A stretch of 64,000 nucleotides of DNA from Gnetum montanum (taxonomy: Eukaryota > Streptophyta > Gnetopsida > Gnetales > Gnetaceae). The DNA lies in the NCBI GenBank assembly GCA_015680685.1, contig MNCI01035273.1, positions 72,350 through 136,349 of the forward strand, given 5' to 3'. Positions within the stretch are counted from its first letter, which is position 1; every line of letters starts with the position of its first letter. A model generated the notes under the pieces. That model searched no databases. It was not told the DNA's origin and saw only the letters and a program-made list of their open reading frames with translations. Shown one piece after another: positions 43,919 to 55,500 of this stretch. Both the position numbers and the translations under genes were made by a program.

Positions 43919-44843
43919 TGATGAAGTGCTAAACGGTCGATGCGTTAACTAGGCCGCATATACGAGGTTCCGTATACGTAGCCGCGCTGATGCGGCCCCG
44001 TCAACACATCCTTTCATGTGTCGACGTGGCCCCGTTTACGCGATGCCTGTTTCAACCTATAAATAAGTGGGCTCCCGCCACACTTAGGTACCTTTTGGCA
44101 GTTGTAGCGAAGCTCTTGCAATTTATTTGAGCGAGAGTTAGAATATTTTCCAAGTGCCCATAGTAGGTGTACAAAAGGTGTCCGACTCTTTATTCGAGTG
44201 CTGATGTACTTGAGCCCATTGGCGTGAACAACAATAAAGATGAGCTTTTCAAGCATTTCTTGCAACAATTGGACTTAGTCGTTTCTATGCATTTATAGTT
44301 TAATATTTATATGCTTTAATCATTCATTAAGTTTCTGTTGTTATTATTTTAATCGCTCTTGCTCTTTTATAGTTCATAGAAACCATAAGTACGACCATCT
44401 CGAACGTAAGCCCAACACTTGGCAACCCAGCGACGCTTAACATCTAGTAGCCCAGTAATGGTTAGGGGATGCTCAGGATGTGCATGGAAGGTGAGATTGG
44501 ATACTTATGCTAAGAAGAGTTAAGATATAGGTTAGGATAATTATAGATTACATAATATTTCATTCCTTACTTTCCATTCCGAGAATTAGACACTAGAAGA
44601 TAAAGTAAAAAGCTATAAAAATTAGTTCCCTCGATCTCACTTAACCATCACAATTAGAATATCACAAGTTAGGTTGGGAAGACAATGACTATTCTAACAA
44701 AGGGTTTTGGTGGTTAAGGTCTGGTGTATGCAAGTGCTTACACTATACGGAATTCGACCCTGTGGCGTGTGAACACCCATGATTCGCATTGTGAACACCC
44801 ATGATTCGCATGGTTGGGCCTAGGGGTACCTAGCCGCTCATCA
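43919..44843 (+). repeat. 3' LTR of element B (925 bp)
   Basis: Collinear with 16754-17657. It is 21 bp longer, almost exactly explained by a tandem duplication of TGTGAACACCCATGATTCGC-type text at about 44766-44811. The TATA box CCTATAAATAAG is near 44057 and AATAAA is near 44234. The end CATCA is followed by target duplication CTGGC (44844-44848). Confidence 0.92.
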
Positions 44844-44848
44844 CTGGC

Positions 44849-46640
44849 CCAAAACACTGATAAAACAAATAAAATGTCAAGGACAACCTTAATGGCCATA
44901 ACGTGAGGCGTTGAGAGAGGAAGCAATGTAAATAGGTACAACGGTGTCGGATATGAAAACCTAAACCACAAACGGACCAGAGGCAAGCACAAACCAAATC
45001 CAGAAATCTGCGCTGAACTAACTCTTAACACTTATCTTGAATTATGGCCCTGCCTCTCTTTCTGGTTTACTTTGTCAAACAAAGCTCCCGGGTGACGACC
45101 TATGGGCTATCATCGTCCCCAATAGTACAGCAATATACCACTGGCTTAACAGGGACCAATTGACATAACGTATACTGAAATCACAAATGAGGGTGGAAGC
45201 ATTTTAATTTTAAAGCACAAAGACGCCGGTATGACAGCCTTTTTTGCATTTCCAAAAACATTAAGGCGGCACCGATTGATTTTGAATACACGCTATGTGT
45301 TCCTTCAATGTGTATTGTAATTACGTTGCATAGGAGAGGACTGAACTTAAAAGAGAGGGGACGGTGAACTGCCTTTTTAACAAATGATGTTGGCAGCTTT
45401 CCATCTATTGCGTCGCCAAACAGGTGAGGGATACGCTACAGGTTTGAAAAAAATGACAATAGCCCAAGCTCCTGCCTCTTGTCTATAAAAGGATCATGCA
45501 TGTGTGCACCACACTGCACTCTCACTCAGCGTCTGCACGATTAATCGCATCTCAATAAGGAAGTCTATTGGATATTGGAAATTTGATTGGATATGTAATT
45601 ATAAATATGGTAATATTTTGTGTAAATTAGATCATGAAATGGTTTTACCTTGAAACTTAGGAAGAATAGCCATATCCGTTGGAGAAAGTAGGGATTAATC
45701 TCTATAATTTAGAAATTTATAATTTTGCATTTTTCCAAAAATAACTTCAATAAAAGTGTAAATCTTGATGTTGATTATTTTTAATGATTTACCTTGTATA
45801 AGCAATCAATAACATAGTCAAGAACAGATATGAACATAAAAAATTAAAGAAATCAATATAGAAATATAGAAATATTATCACTTATGTTGTGGTAATGAAG
45901 TGCAATTAATTTTAAAAATTGCTATATAATGTAAATTTTACAATCACTAACAAAAAAAATGTTGCTGTAAAAAAAAGAAAACGGCAGTGACATGGATTTG
46001 GATGTTGAAACAGAAGACTTATCTAGAGATATGCTAAATCTTAACATCTAATAAAATAAGATAAAAAAGGTTTATTTGCATGTGCTTTATCAAAATTTTA
46101 TAGATTATGTAAAAACCAATGTTTCTTTAACAAAATTTGTTACAAAGATATTTTCATTTTCTCTCGCAAATGCTTCGCTAACTTGGCTTTGATGCATGCA
46201 AGTTCTAAAAATAAAGCTGAGATTTAAAACTAAGTTCAGAGACTTTAAAAATAATAAGTCAATCCAAACATAAAATTACACACATTTAAGAAAAATACTC
46301 AAATGGTTTCTAATTGATAGTAAACATCAAACTTCTAAAATCTTGAAACTAAAGTTACTTACAGAAAACCTAATCATCACAATGTAAAAAAATGTCTTTT
46401 TTATCTAAAAAAAGCTGAAGCTAAAAGAATTAACCCCAAAATAATAGTTGTGTTCAACCAGTAGAAGAAAATACAATGTGCTCTCTTGAATGGTACAATG
46501 TCAAAATATCCGCTACCTTTCCGCAGCTGTTAGGCCCTTATTCCAACCTCAGACTTTAACAAAAACCCAAATAGCAGTTTTCCCTGTTTCAACTTGTAGC
46601 CATTCTAGTTCAAATAATTTATTTTGTGTTGTTAATGGTT
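44849..46640. other. Non-element DNA with a promoter-like spot
   Basis: The first ~700 bp are less AT-rich than the surroundings. At 45481 GTCTATAAAAGGATCATGCA has a good TATA box (45484-45490) and an RY-type CATGCATG (45495-45502) of the kind found in plant seed-gene promoters, then a CA/CT-rich start-like stretch. No convincing ORF follows, so it may be a trapped promoter or chance. 45560-46640 is AT-rich with no feature. Confidence 0.35.
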
Positions 46641-47215
46641 GTCACCCTAGAGTTCATCCCATCTAAGTCCTCAAGCAAAAGTAAGGAAAGTCAAGGTAGC
46701 AGGTATGTTGAGTTAAAAAATGATTAAATTATCACTATCATAATTATAGCTCATCCTACTTGAACCTTCATGCAAAAGCAACATGATCTTTCACTCTTTT
46801 TCTTAAAAAAGTAAAATAATATTTACCATTAATATTGAGGAGGTGAGGGAGACCAGTTAAGGTAGAAGGTATGCATATGGTTATGTTTGGTTGAAAAATG
46901 ATTAAATTATCACTGTCACAGTTAAAGCTCATCCCACCTAAACCTTCACGCAAAAGCAATGTCATCAATGTCATCTTTATCTGGTTTTCTTAAAAGAATA
47001 AAATAATGTTAACTTTGAGGGTAAAGAGGAAAGGCAAGATAAAAGGTCGGTATATGGCATTGTTAAAGACAAATCAAAGAAAGTCAAGTTAGCCGCTATG
47101 GTTCGTTGAAAAGTTGTGTTTGTGTTTCTATGCATATTTACAATCAAAGTTACTATGTGTAATTTACATAAAGCTAAAGTTTCGGAAAGAAAAAATCAAA
47201 TTTACACTATATGAT
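46640..47215. repeat. Degenerate repeat cluster (about 165-220 bp units)
   Basis: Three copies of CTCATCC...CTTCATGCAAAAGCA-like text (46655, 46751, 46928), preceded by GGTAGCAGGTATG (46695) and GGTAGAAGGTATG (46860) and by AAAAATGATTAAATTATCAC (46717, 46896). A third, diverged start is near 47080. The part 47080-47215 matches 16268-16409 inverted. These look like copies of one unclassified repeat. Confidence 0.6.
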
Positions 47216-50200
47216 AACAAACTAGAATATTCGAAGGTGGAAAAAAAATGAGGAAGGACACTCAGCCCTGTAAGACATCTCGTTTCCGTCAGCGAGTAAA
47301 CCACTAAACTAATTTCAGTTCCAACAAGAGCTGCGCTAAACATACTTTGAGACGTGAGTGAGAAAACAACCCTGATATAGGCTGATGCTCTGCCATCGCT
47401 GCTGATGTAAAAATGAGGATCCAATCCAGAAATGGGTGTTGCTGCTGTTGCCGGTTCTGGCCTTACACATGTGCATGATTGATGCTGAATCGCAATTTGA
47501 CATAACTTAAAAGAGAGATATTACGATCGACACGGTTTCCGCCTCGGAATCACAGACCGCAGAAACGTGGCTAAGTGAACACAACTCCATACAGGAAAGA
47601 GAAGAGAAGAGAAGAGAAAAGGAAGCGAAGGAAATAAAGTAAGAAAAAGAAAAACAAGAACTTGGGCGAAAACCAGTAAAGAAATTTTCTCTACTGAAGC
47701 GAATTGGCCAGAGCAGTCTGCTGGCGGTACCAATTTATGCTATGCTCCCTGTAGGCACCCCAAACCAAAACGTGTCTAAGAGACGACGGAAACGTCACAC
47801 ACGTTTCGTATTGCTAGTTGCCATCATATTTAAAAACCATTGCACGTTTTAATTTAAATTCTTGTATGACTTTTATTGACGTAGGGCTGGAGGTAGTTGG
47901 CTTGCTTTTGATTTCTGAACTTTATTTATGTTATACTATTGAGTTGTAAATGTTCACCGTATAGCCAACTAGCTTACCCACTACTATTAAGTGATAGCTA
48001 ACAACTATGCGCTACCTTTTATAAATGTATGAACTGTCCTACTTAAATAATAAAATTCATACAAGAACTTACTCTTGACATTTGAATAGTGTTGTACTTA
48101 AAAAAAGAAACAAAAGACAACGTATCAACCTAACATGTACTATAGTTTATCTAGGAAGTACCTATTCCTCCAATTCCACCACCTCTCTCCCACAACTAAC
48201 AACTAACCTAAAAACTATGTTATGGACTATACCTAGTACCACCATTATCTAATTTAAAAATTAAAACAAAAACTAATGGAAAAAGGAAAACTCTTCAAAT
48301 AACCTTCAAACCCTTTTATGACCAAATGAAAAAACCTAAAAACCCTCTCCACATTATACCCTTAAATACACTAGAGTGTCAACCATAATTGTAACTACAT
48401 ATCTATCTACAAACCTTGCAATTCTATAATGCATCAAAACTTGCTCTCTACGATTTCTAACAATCCTCTCGTACTACATATAAGAGCCTCGTATGAATCT
48501 AATTCATGTATGTCTTGAATTTTTCCACACAAGTTTGAAATGGAGGATAGGGAGGAAGAGATGGTGTTTTCTACAATACATTTAAAAGATGGTGTTTTTT
48601 ACAATACACTTTTTATTTTCTTGTCAATCAACCTCAAGGTGGCATCTGCTTCTAAGGTAACAATTACTTGGGCTAATTGTGTGAGGCTATATCTTCTTAG
48701 CCACCTTAGATACAAATTATATCTAATCTAGTTCAATGTTGTCACTACCCTCACCATGAATCCTCTTTTCTTTTCCTCCTTTTTTTTCTATTTTGTGTTT
48801 CTTATTTCTTTTTCTTCATTTTTTGCATCCTTCAACTTTGTTTATATCCAAATATAAGATATATACAACCACTTCCTTAAATATATAAAACTATATTATT
48901 TTTGAATAACGTGTTCATGTGAAAAGTTTATGAATTCCATATTTACATGCAAAAGAGCTTAAAAAGAAATAGTAAAACTTTATGAATAACCCCATCCTCC
49001 TTGGAAAACCTATTTTTGTTCTTTCAAATTATATGATGATTTGCATTGCTCATATTTTAAAAATATTCAAAAGTCATTGCAAAGTCATTTAACATGTTAT
49101 AGTCTACCCAATGACATTAAAGCCCTCAAAATTAGCTAATGTGACCTATCATATTAATGTTTTTAAAAGCTTTACATAACATCATTGCTAATGATAGATG
49201 GTTCAAGTGGTTAGCTAATTGTTTTGCTAGGCAAGAGGTTGTCAAAGTTACACTAAATATAATTATAGTTTTCTGTAATTCTTCTAATGTATCTTGTTAA
49301 GTATATTGTTTGTAAGATATACCTATAGTTAGGGAGATGTTACAACCAAAAATAATTATAATATAGGTACATTCCAAGATATATAGTCTACTTAGAACTA
49401 TGTAGTGAGTTAATTAATGCTGAAAGTCTTGTGTGGTAACCCCAAGTCATAGTTTCAATTCCATTAATTAGCATTGAATTATAAATTTTATTGAAATGAT
49501 CTATAAAAGTAATTATGAAAGTAGTAAGACTTTCTTTAGTTGAAACTTTCCTCAATATTAAAAGTTGTTTCAATAAAAAAATTTTAAAAGTTGTTGCCTA
49601 TGGATGCCAACATTTTGCAACCTGTACATGAAAACCCAAAAAATTCAAAGTGTGAAAGTCTCTATTAGAATGTATAATAACTATAATTTAGATTACGATC
49701 ATTGATTTTATTTTTAAGGATTTATTCCAAACTTGACATTAAAATTTGGGTTAGAGTAATTGTTTCTATTCCATGATTCTTCATTATTATTCCTCAAATT
49801 TAATAATTGCCAATATTAGCTTGTATTCAGATTAAAATCCACAAATAAAGTTACTAAATACATAGGTACACCCTAACATATATAGTTGACATCGAACATT
49901 ATAACTTATAGTTTCTAAATCAACAAAGTTGCCACTAGGTTAAGATTTTATTTTCTTCTATGACAAATGTTACTTCATAGTATTTTATTTTAATAAATAA
50001 TGGAAAAAAACACAAATTAAAATAAAAACATGTGAAAGAAAATAACTTAACATATTTAGAATTTCACAAAGAATTCATAATCTTTTAAAAATTTGCAAAC
50101 ATTTGGAAAAGTATACATATAATCCTACTAAACATAGGAACTTCATTTAGAAATAGTAACAAAAAATAACAAGACAAACAAAAACATAAAACATTTTAAA

Positions 50201-50270
50201 AACTAGAATGGTAAACATTCTAAATAGAGAAAAATCATTGTTGAATCTTTGATCAACGAGAACACACATA
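47216..50270. other. AT-rich non-element DNA, no gene identified
   Basis: 47340-47760 has more G+C. On the minus strand it holds an open frame (47424-47164, DPHFYISSDGRASAYIRVVF) that I do not recognise. An alternative short minus exon starts at 47396 (MAEHQPISGL) and runs to a GTATGT donor-like site at 47345. A GAGAA purine run is at 47593-47630. From 47900 on I see only AT-rich sequence with short direct repeats (AAGATGGTGTTTTTTACAAT near 48590). Nothing supports an intact gene. Confidence 0.4.
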
Positions 50271-50455
50271 GTTGACTCATCAAAGGGAACACATCCTCAA
50301 TGAGATGACAACTAGATGACTAACCCTAGGTAAGGGGCTAGGGACTCACCTTCACATGAGAATCAAAGCATTGTTGAAACAATGACACATGCACCCCACA
50401 CATAGTTAACTCATCAAAGGGAGCACATCTTTGATGAGATGGCAACATGTTGGCT
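50268..50455. repeat. Direct duplication of ~60 bp
   Basis: CACATAGTTGACTCATCAAA at about 50272 and CACATAGTTAACTCATCAAA at about 50400, each followed by GGGA(A/G)CACATC and GAGATG(A/G)CAAC text, 127 bp apart. Confidence 0.7.
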
Positions 50456-50470
50456 AACTAATGAATACTT

Positions 50471-50542
50471 TTCTATTAGGGACTACGATATTGCATATAC
50501 GATATCATAATCGTAGATGCAATATCATAGTCCCTAACAGGA
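50471..50542. repeat. 72-bp near-palindrome with GATATC centre
   Basis: Two 33-nt arms (TTCTATTAGGGACTACGATA... against the complement of ...CATAGTCCCTAACAGGA) match at 29 of 33 positions with a 6-nt centre. The right arm is partly repeated at 50546-50568. The GATATT/GATATC and TAGTCCC words recall the U3 of element D (GATATCACAGTCCC), so it may be a decayed U3 relic. Confidence 0.7.
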
Positions 50543-50764
50543 AATTGCAATATTATAGTCCCTAAAAAAAATATTGTAGTCCTAATAGAAAATATATCAT
50601 AGATGTGTTATCAAAGTTCCTACTAGAAAGGATTTTCATCAGTTAATCAAGATGTTGCCATCTCAAAATGGGAGCTATGATAAGCTAATTATGAATGAAT
50701 ATGTTTGGCATGCAAGGGTAGAACCCAGAGACACTTATTTAAATAAAATAAAAAATGATCTCAT

Positions 50765-51000
50765 CCCCATCTAGCTCAATAGCATAGTGGTATGCATTTC
50801 AAAAATCAAGCAAGAGGTGAAGGGTTCAAGTTTAGGCATGATGCATATGCATACTATCATACATGGACATGCATGGTGGTTAAGGCACAATGAAGACACT
50901 TCCTCAATATGTGTGTCAAGGAAAGTCCTGGGAGGGTGCCCAAGTTCTTTTGAATGGTCGCACTTAAGTTAAAACCTTAGTCTTTTGATATAAGAAAAAA
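50765..51000 (+). mobile_element. Probable tRNA-derived SINE
   Basis: A box-like TAGCTCAATAGCATAGTGG (50772-50790) and B box-like GGTTCAAGTTT (50823-50833), 51 bp apart start to start as in tRNA-type Pol III promoters. The body is non-coding, and an A-rich tail (GATATAAGAAAAAAA) ends near 51001. Boundaries are estimates and no clear target duplication was found. It is not a tRNA gene: no cloverleaf can be drawn. Confidence 0.5.
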
Positions 51001-51439
51001 ATACCTTACCATCACTAATAAATTTAATTACAATTTTGTAAATTTTGGTTTTACAAATTACAAGTTAAATTCTAAATTTAAAATCTTATAAATTTTAGTT
51101 TTACAATAACAAGCTCAATTATAAACTTATGTTAAGATAAGTGCCACTATACGTTCACGGTCTAAGGCATTAAGTAGATAATGACCATTGTATGTGATCT
51201 TCAAATACATAAATTCAAAGAGATAATGAACCCTCCAAATGATAACAAAAAATTGACAATTATACTAGGAAGTTTAGATGAGATTGACATTCCACATGTA
51301 GTTATACATTGTGTATGTATCTTCATGACAAAAAGCTTGACTAATGTATGCAAAAGGGTTGAATAGGCTTTAGGAATGAAATACATATGCTTAAGTCATT
51401 GATTTGTACTTTTGGTATAGTCTAACATGATTTTTGTGA

Positions 51440-52630
51440 CATGTGTTAGAAACCCAATAATCCTTATTTGAAAGCCAACAAAATGAGATTGAGACCTTGA
51501 TAAAGTAATTGGCAGATGAGATTGGAGGCATGAAAGCTCAAGGGCACAAGCATCAAGATCAAGTCAGTTAGTTTCCAAGTTTCAAGCAAAGGACTAAAAA
51601 TTTTATGATGGTCATAAAGATGATATAGTTATTAATGTTTTTCTATTTTAGGTGGAAGAGTTCATATAAATTTACAAGTCTACCAAAGAAAAACAAGCTT
51701 GCACTACTACTCAATTTTTGTGTGAAATTGCAAAAACATGGTGGCTTGGTATTCTTCAAGAAGAAAAGGCTATGATAAGTACACCCATCAAAACCTAAGA
51801 CCAATTTATAGAATTTTTAATTAAGAACTTTCACCTAGGCACTTCACTTGATAAAGCCTTGGTGAATTTAAAAACGATTTGACACACAAGAAAGCTAGAT
51901 AACTATAGCTAGGAATATCAAAATATTATCATACAAATATCAATCATGGATGAGAATAGCAAATACATGTTATTTCTTAATGGTCTCAAAAATTTGATTT
52001 AGTGTGAACTCAAAACTTGAAAAATTACAAGACTTTAGGAAGCAATCCATGTTGCTTGCAATTTGATAAATTACCAAGTGAAAAAGAACGACAAGGATGT
52101 TTTTGAATAGTCATTCAAGAGTAAGAAGGAGAGTAACAAGTCTTAGAGAGATGATGGACAAAATGATTCTTTCCCCACCTTAGATAAACAATCCTCTTCC
52201 TTAGGGTATGGAAAACATCAAACTTCTTAAGAGAAAAATAAGTCTTAAAACAAATAACCGCATTATGGAGGATTCTCTCAATATCCTTCAAGCCATCAAG
52301 GTTTTAGATGCTACATATATGGTACAGGGTATAATGTTCAAGAATATCCTCATAATGTTCAATGTAGAAGTGGTGGTAATGAATTGGATGAGAATCATAG
52401 GTTTAATGAAATTAAGCATTAGCCTTATGCTCCATTGATGATTTCAAATAGGGATGATCAAAAGAAAGAAATGAGACTTTTGTGTTCCATGTAGTAGGTA
52501 CATGAGGGCCTAACCACCTTTGTGCAAGGTGAAGAATCTAATGTTCAAATGAGGTAGCGAGTACTAAGAGGATTGGAACATGATCGGCCTAGTGATACCA
52601 ATTCCTTTACGGATTTATTCCTATTATAAA
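51440..52630 (+). pseudogene. Chromovirus-like gag remnant
   Basis: In mixed frames: VEEFI, IYKSTKEKQACTTTQFLCEI, TWWLGILQEEKAMISTPI, DQFIEFLIKNFHLGTSLDKA, LDNYS, IMDENSKYMLFLNGLKNLI (51650-52010), all typical in order for chromovirus-type gag. A degenerate zinc-knuckle zone follows at about 52310 (CYIYGTGYNVQEYP; a Cys is Tyr). Stops are frequent. No protease or RT follows. A tandem array begins at 52680. Confidence 0.72.
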
Positions 52631-52679
52631 TAAAGAAAAAAAAAGAAAGGATGAAAAAAATATTATGTTAGAACTAAGA

Positions 52680-52915
52680 TGTGGTGAAGTGACTTCAAGT
52701 AGGAAGCATACGTTTTTGGTTGTGTCTTCAAGTAGAAAACATAAATCTTTACTATGACTCCTAGTAGGGAGTGTATGCTCTTAATTATGTCTTCAAGTAA
52801 CAAGCATAAGTTTTCATCATGACTCTAAACAAAGAGCACTTATTCTTAATTTTGACTTTGAGTAGAAAGCATAGGACTATGACATTGAGTAAGAAGCAAA
52901 AGTTTAGGAATGGAA
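52680..52915. repeat. ~37-bp degenerate tandem repeats
   Basis: About six units of the type GTCTTCAAGTAGAAAGCATA + AGTTTTTATTATGA (for example 52692, 52726, 52785). No coding role is seen. Confidence 0.7.
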
Positions 52916-53189
52916 GAATAAGTAACTTCAAAAGACTAAAGATTTGTATCACTATAAATTGTAGGAAAATGATTTGCATTTTACACAAGTTTTTCTCCAA
53001 GTGGAAATATTGGTACTTGTTGCATGAAAAAGGACAACCCTTTTCTTCCTTGACTTAGGTTACATGAGCATTTCTAAGCCTTGATTGGATGTCAAGTTAA
53101 GTTCAAAATTTGAGTTAACTTAGGTTGGCTAGAGTCAATAATACCCAAGAATATGGCAATTTTGAAACATCTTATTAGCCTTAATGTAC

Positions 53190-55500
53190 TATATTGCAAA
53201 CTACATTCTTTCTACCTCAAAAGCTTTGGTCACTTTCTTCAACTCCTGATAATCTATCATTCTTTTGGCTAGGTTTTCTACTACATATTTTTTATCCTGG
53301 TAGCTAGCCTTGACTACTTGTAGTTTGAAGTTTGCTATGTGAAGCTTATATTATGCATATTTCCTATTTTCAAACTCCTTTTCATAGATTGAGTATACTA
53401 TAGCCAGTTGCTACTCTAGTTTTGTTCTCAACCTACCTAATGTCAACATTATCATGTTAGCATATCTAAGATTTGCTAATGCCATGTATTCTATTAAGTT
53501 CTCAATCTTCAAGTCTTTATTCTTTGTCTCAGCTTGATGAACATGGGCAAGACTATATAGGATAGGTTGCTAATTAAGTATTTGTTCTATCGTAGAACTA
53601 ATTCTAGATTTGGCCATCTAGATTTCCTTCTCGCTAATTTGCTTGTATGTGCCCACTTGATCTCAAAAGTGCTCTTTTAGCCTTTCATGCTTCTTGGCGT
53701 TATTTTGCCATGCATTACTTTCAATAGCTAATTTTTATTGTATGGCAAGTACTTCTCCCATTAATAATGTTCTATTTTCATAGGCCAATTATTTTATGTC
53801 GATGTTGACTCTAGTGTATCGCTCTCTCAATTGATGGATGCTTTCTTTTAGTATATTTTTCTACTTCTTGATGTCCCTCAACCTTAAATTTTCTACCACA
53901 ATTCTTTTATTCTCTTCTTCTTACGTAGCAATAGTCTTAGCATGCACATACGTTTTTACATCTATTATTAAAGCATTCCAAACTACCTTCTCCTTTTCTA
54001 TCTCCATTTATTTTTATTTGATCATTATTTGACCAATTTTTTCATCTCCAAATTGTGCAAGTTGGTTAGGTACAATGTGTCATGTAGGGTCTTATCTTTC
54101 AACTCTCAATGCAACTAATTCTTCTTGTAACCTTTGTACTTTACTCTCTACATATTGCATCCTAGTTTGTACCATGACCAGTTTACCTTTTATTAAGCTT
54201 AATTTAGTTCGTACCATAATGATATCACTAGGAATATCAAAAAGACTCTACATGACTTGTCTTATCTCCAGTAGTCTTTCTAGTATATCTTCATGCTCTA
54301 TAGAAGTCATTGATGTTCCAACTAAGGTTTTCATGTCTTTGGTTTTAGTAATATTAGCTAGTGGCACAACAAGAACATTAAAGGATTCATTGATGTAATC
54401 AATTATAACCTCTACTGCTCCTATTGCATATTAATGTTGTATTATCATAATTATGTCTCCTTTTACTATCTCTAATATTACTTAGAAGAATGTAGCATTC
54501 CATGAGATCTATTATGCCTAGGAATCCTCCTCTCTTATCTACAAAGATACTTGACCACTTGTGAGTCCTATTGATATGGTAGGTTTATTAGGATTATCTC
54601 TAAATTTGTACATGCTTGAGACCTTCCTACTACCCCAACTTAGTACCTTTGTTATCTACTATAGATGGCTCATTAAGGGTCTATATTCTTGTTATGTCAA
54701 TGGAGCACTTTGTTCTGCTCATTCTATAGTTGGAGTTGATCCACTAGGTCCTACTTGTGCTATTATTGTGATTGGAATGTTTGCCACTGGTGTGAATCCT
54801 GCTACAACCTCAGTGCCTCCTAGTTTCTCAACTAGATCTTTCTTGGGTGGCACTAGCTTGAAGATTTTAACATATGATGCATTTTAAGCCTTACGAAGGA
54901 CATCATTAATGCTACCCAAAATGTTAGCTTGTCAACATAACTTTCTAATAATATAGGGAAATGGTAGAGTGGGTTCTCCTATCTTCTTCTCCTTGAACCT
55001 CCTTTGTATTTCAAGGAATAATAGATGAGTGATGTTAGCTTGGAATTTTTCCTTAGAATAGCACTTTCTTTAGTAGCATAGGTGGGAATTTGGTTAAGCC
55101 TCTTTGTTGGGAATATGTGGTATGTTCCAATCTTGAAATATATTTTCTCAATAATAAATAAACCTTTAGACTTATTTTTTATGGTATTGTACACCCTTTG
55201 CAGTCATAGATTACTTGCATCTATATTAGACCTTATGGATATTTGAGCTATGTTGGCCCCAGCATTTAGTATATTTAATGCCTTTGCAATTTCTTCTATA
55301 GAGTATTCCACTATGACTCCATCGACTTTCATCATGGCATCATCTTATTTGTTTTTTCAAAATTAATAAACTTCTTCAAAGTATCATTCACCATTGCTTG
55401 AGATGGTTGGCCATAAGGGATAGGCTTGTAGTTACTCATAGACCTCCATAGGTGCAAACTTCACGAAGGATTTAAAATTTAGTTTCACTATGTTGGTGGA
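53190..55500 (-). pseudogene. Element E: reversed fourth copy of the Athila-like downstream ORF
   Basis: On the minus strand from 55500 down: ALNILNAGANIAQIS (compare D: LNLPNTGPNIAQLS), EKIYFKIGTYHIFPTKRLNQ (about 55150) of the conserved domain, a long coiled coil, IEYMALANLRYANMIMLTLG (53455-53510) and FKLQVVKASYQDKKYVVENL. It is closest to element D by these blocks. The N-terminus (including the acceptor-like ATG) and C-terminal tail were not found. No LTR or pol belonging to it was recognised nearby. Heavily decayed. Confidence 0.75.

Larger units (their letters stand above)
16754..44843 (+). mobile_element. Element B: full-length Athila-like Ty3/gypsy element, split by element C
   Basis: 28,090 bp including element C, so about 13.4 kb alone. 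Order: 5' LTR, tRNA-Asp type PBS, gag, PR, RT, RNase H, IN, noncoding block with internal promoter, downstream ORF, PPT, 3' LTR, with target duplication CTGGC. Integrase follows RNase H, as in Ty3/gypsy. All frames are broken and key catalytic residues of RT and IN are changed, so it is inactive. The 14.7-kb element C lies between the downstream ORF and the PPT. LTR mismatches by hand: about 41 in 540 bp of R/U5, and more (about 48 in 290 bp) in the CpG-rich U3. Confidence 0.93.

Noticed and set aside
47164-47424. Host gene exon on the minus strand
   Set aside because: 86 codons without a recognisable family, no partner exons and no clear splice sites beyond one weak donor; kept only as a note.
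50765-50840. tRNA gene
   Set aside because: Only A- and B-box-like words are present; no acceptor stem or cloverleaf, and an A-rich tail follows. Better explained as a SINE.
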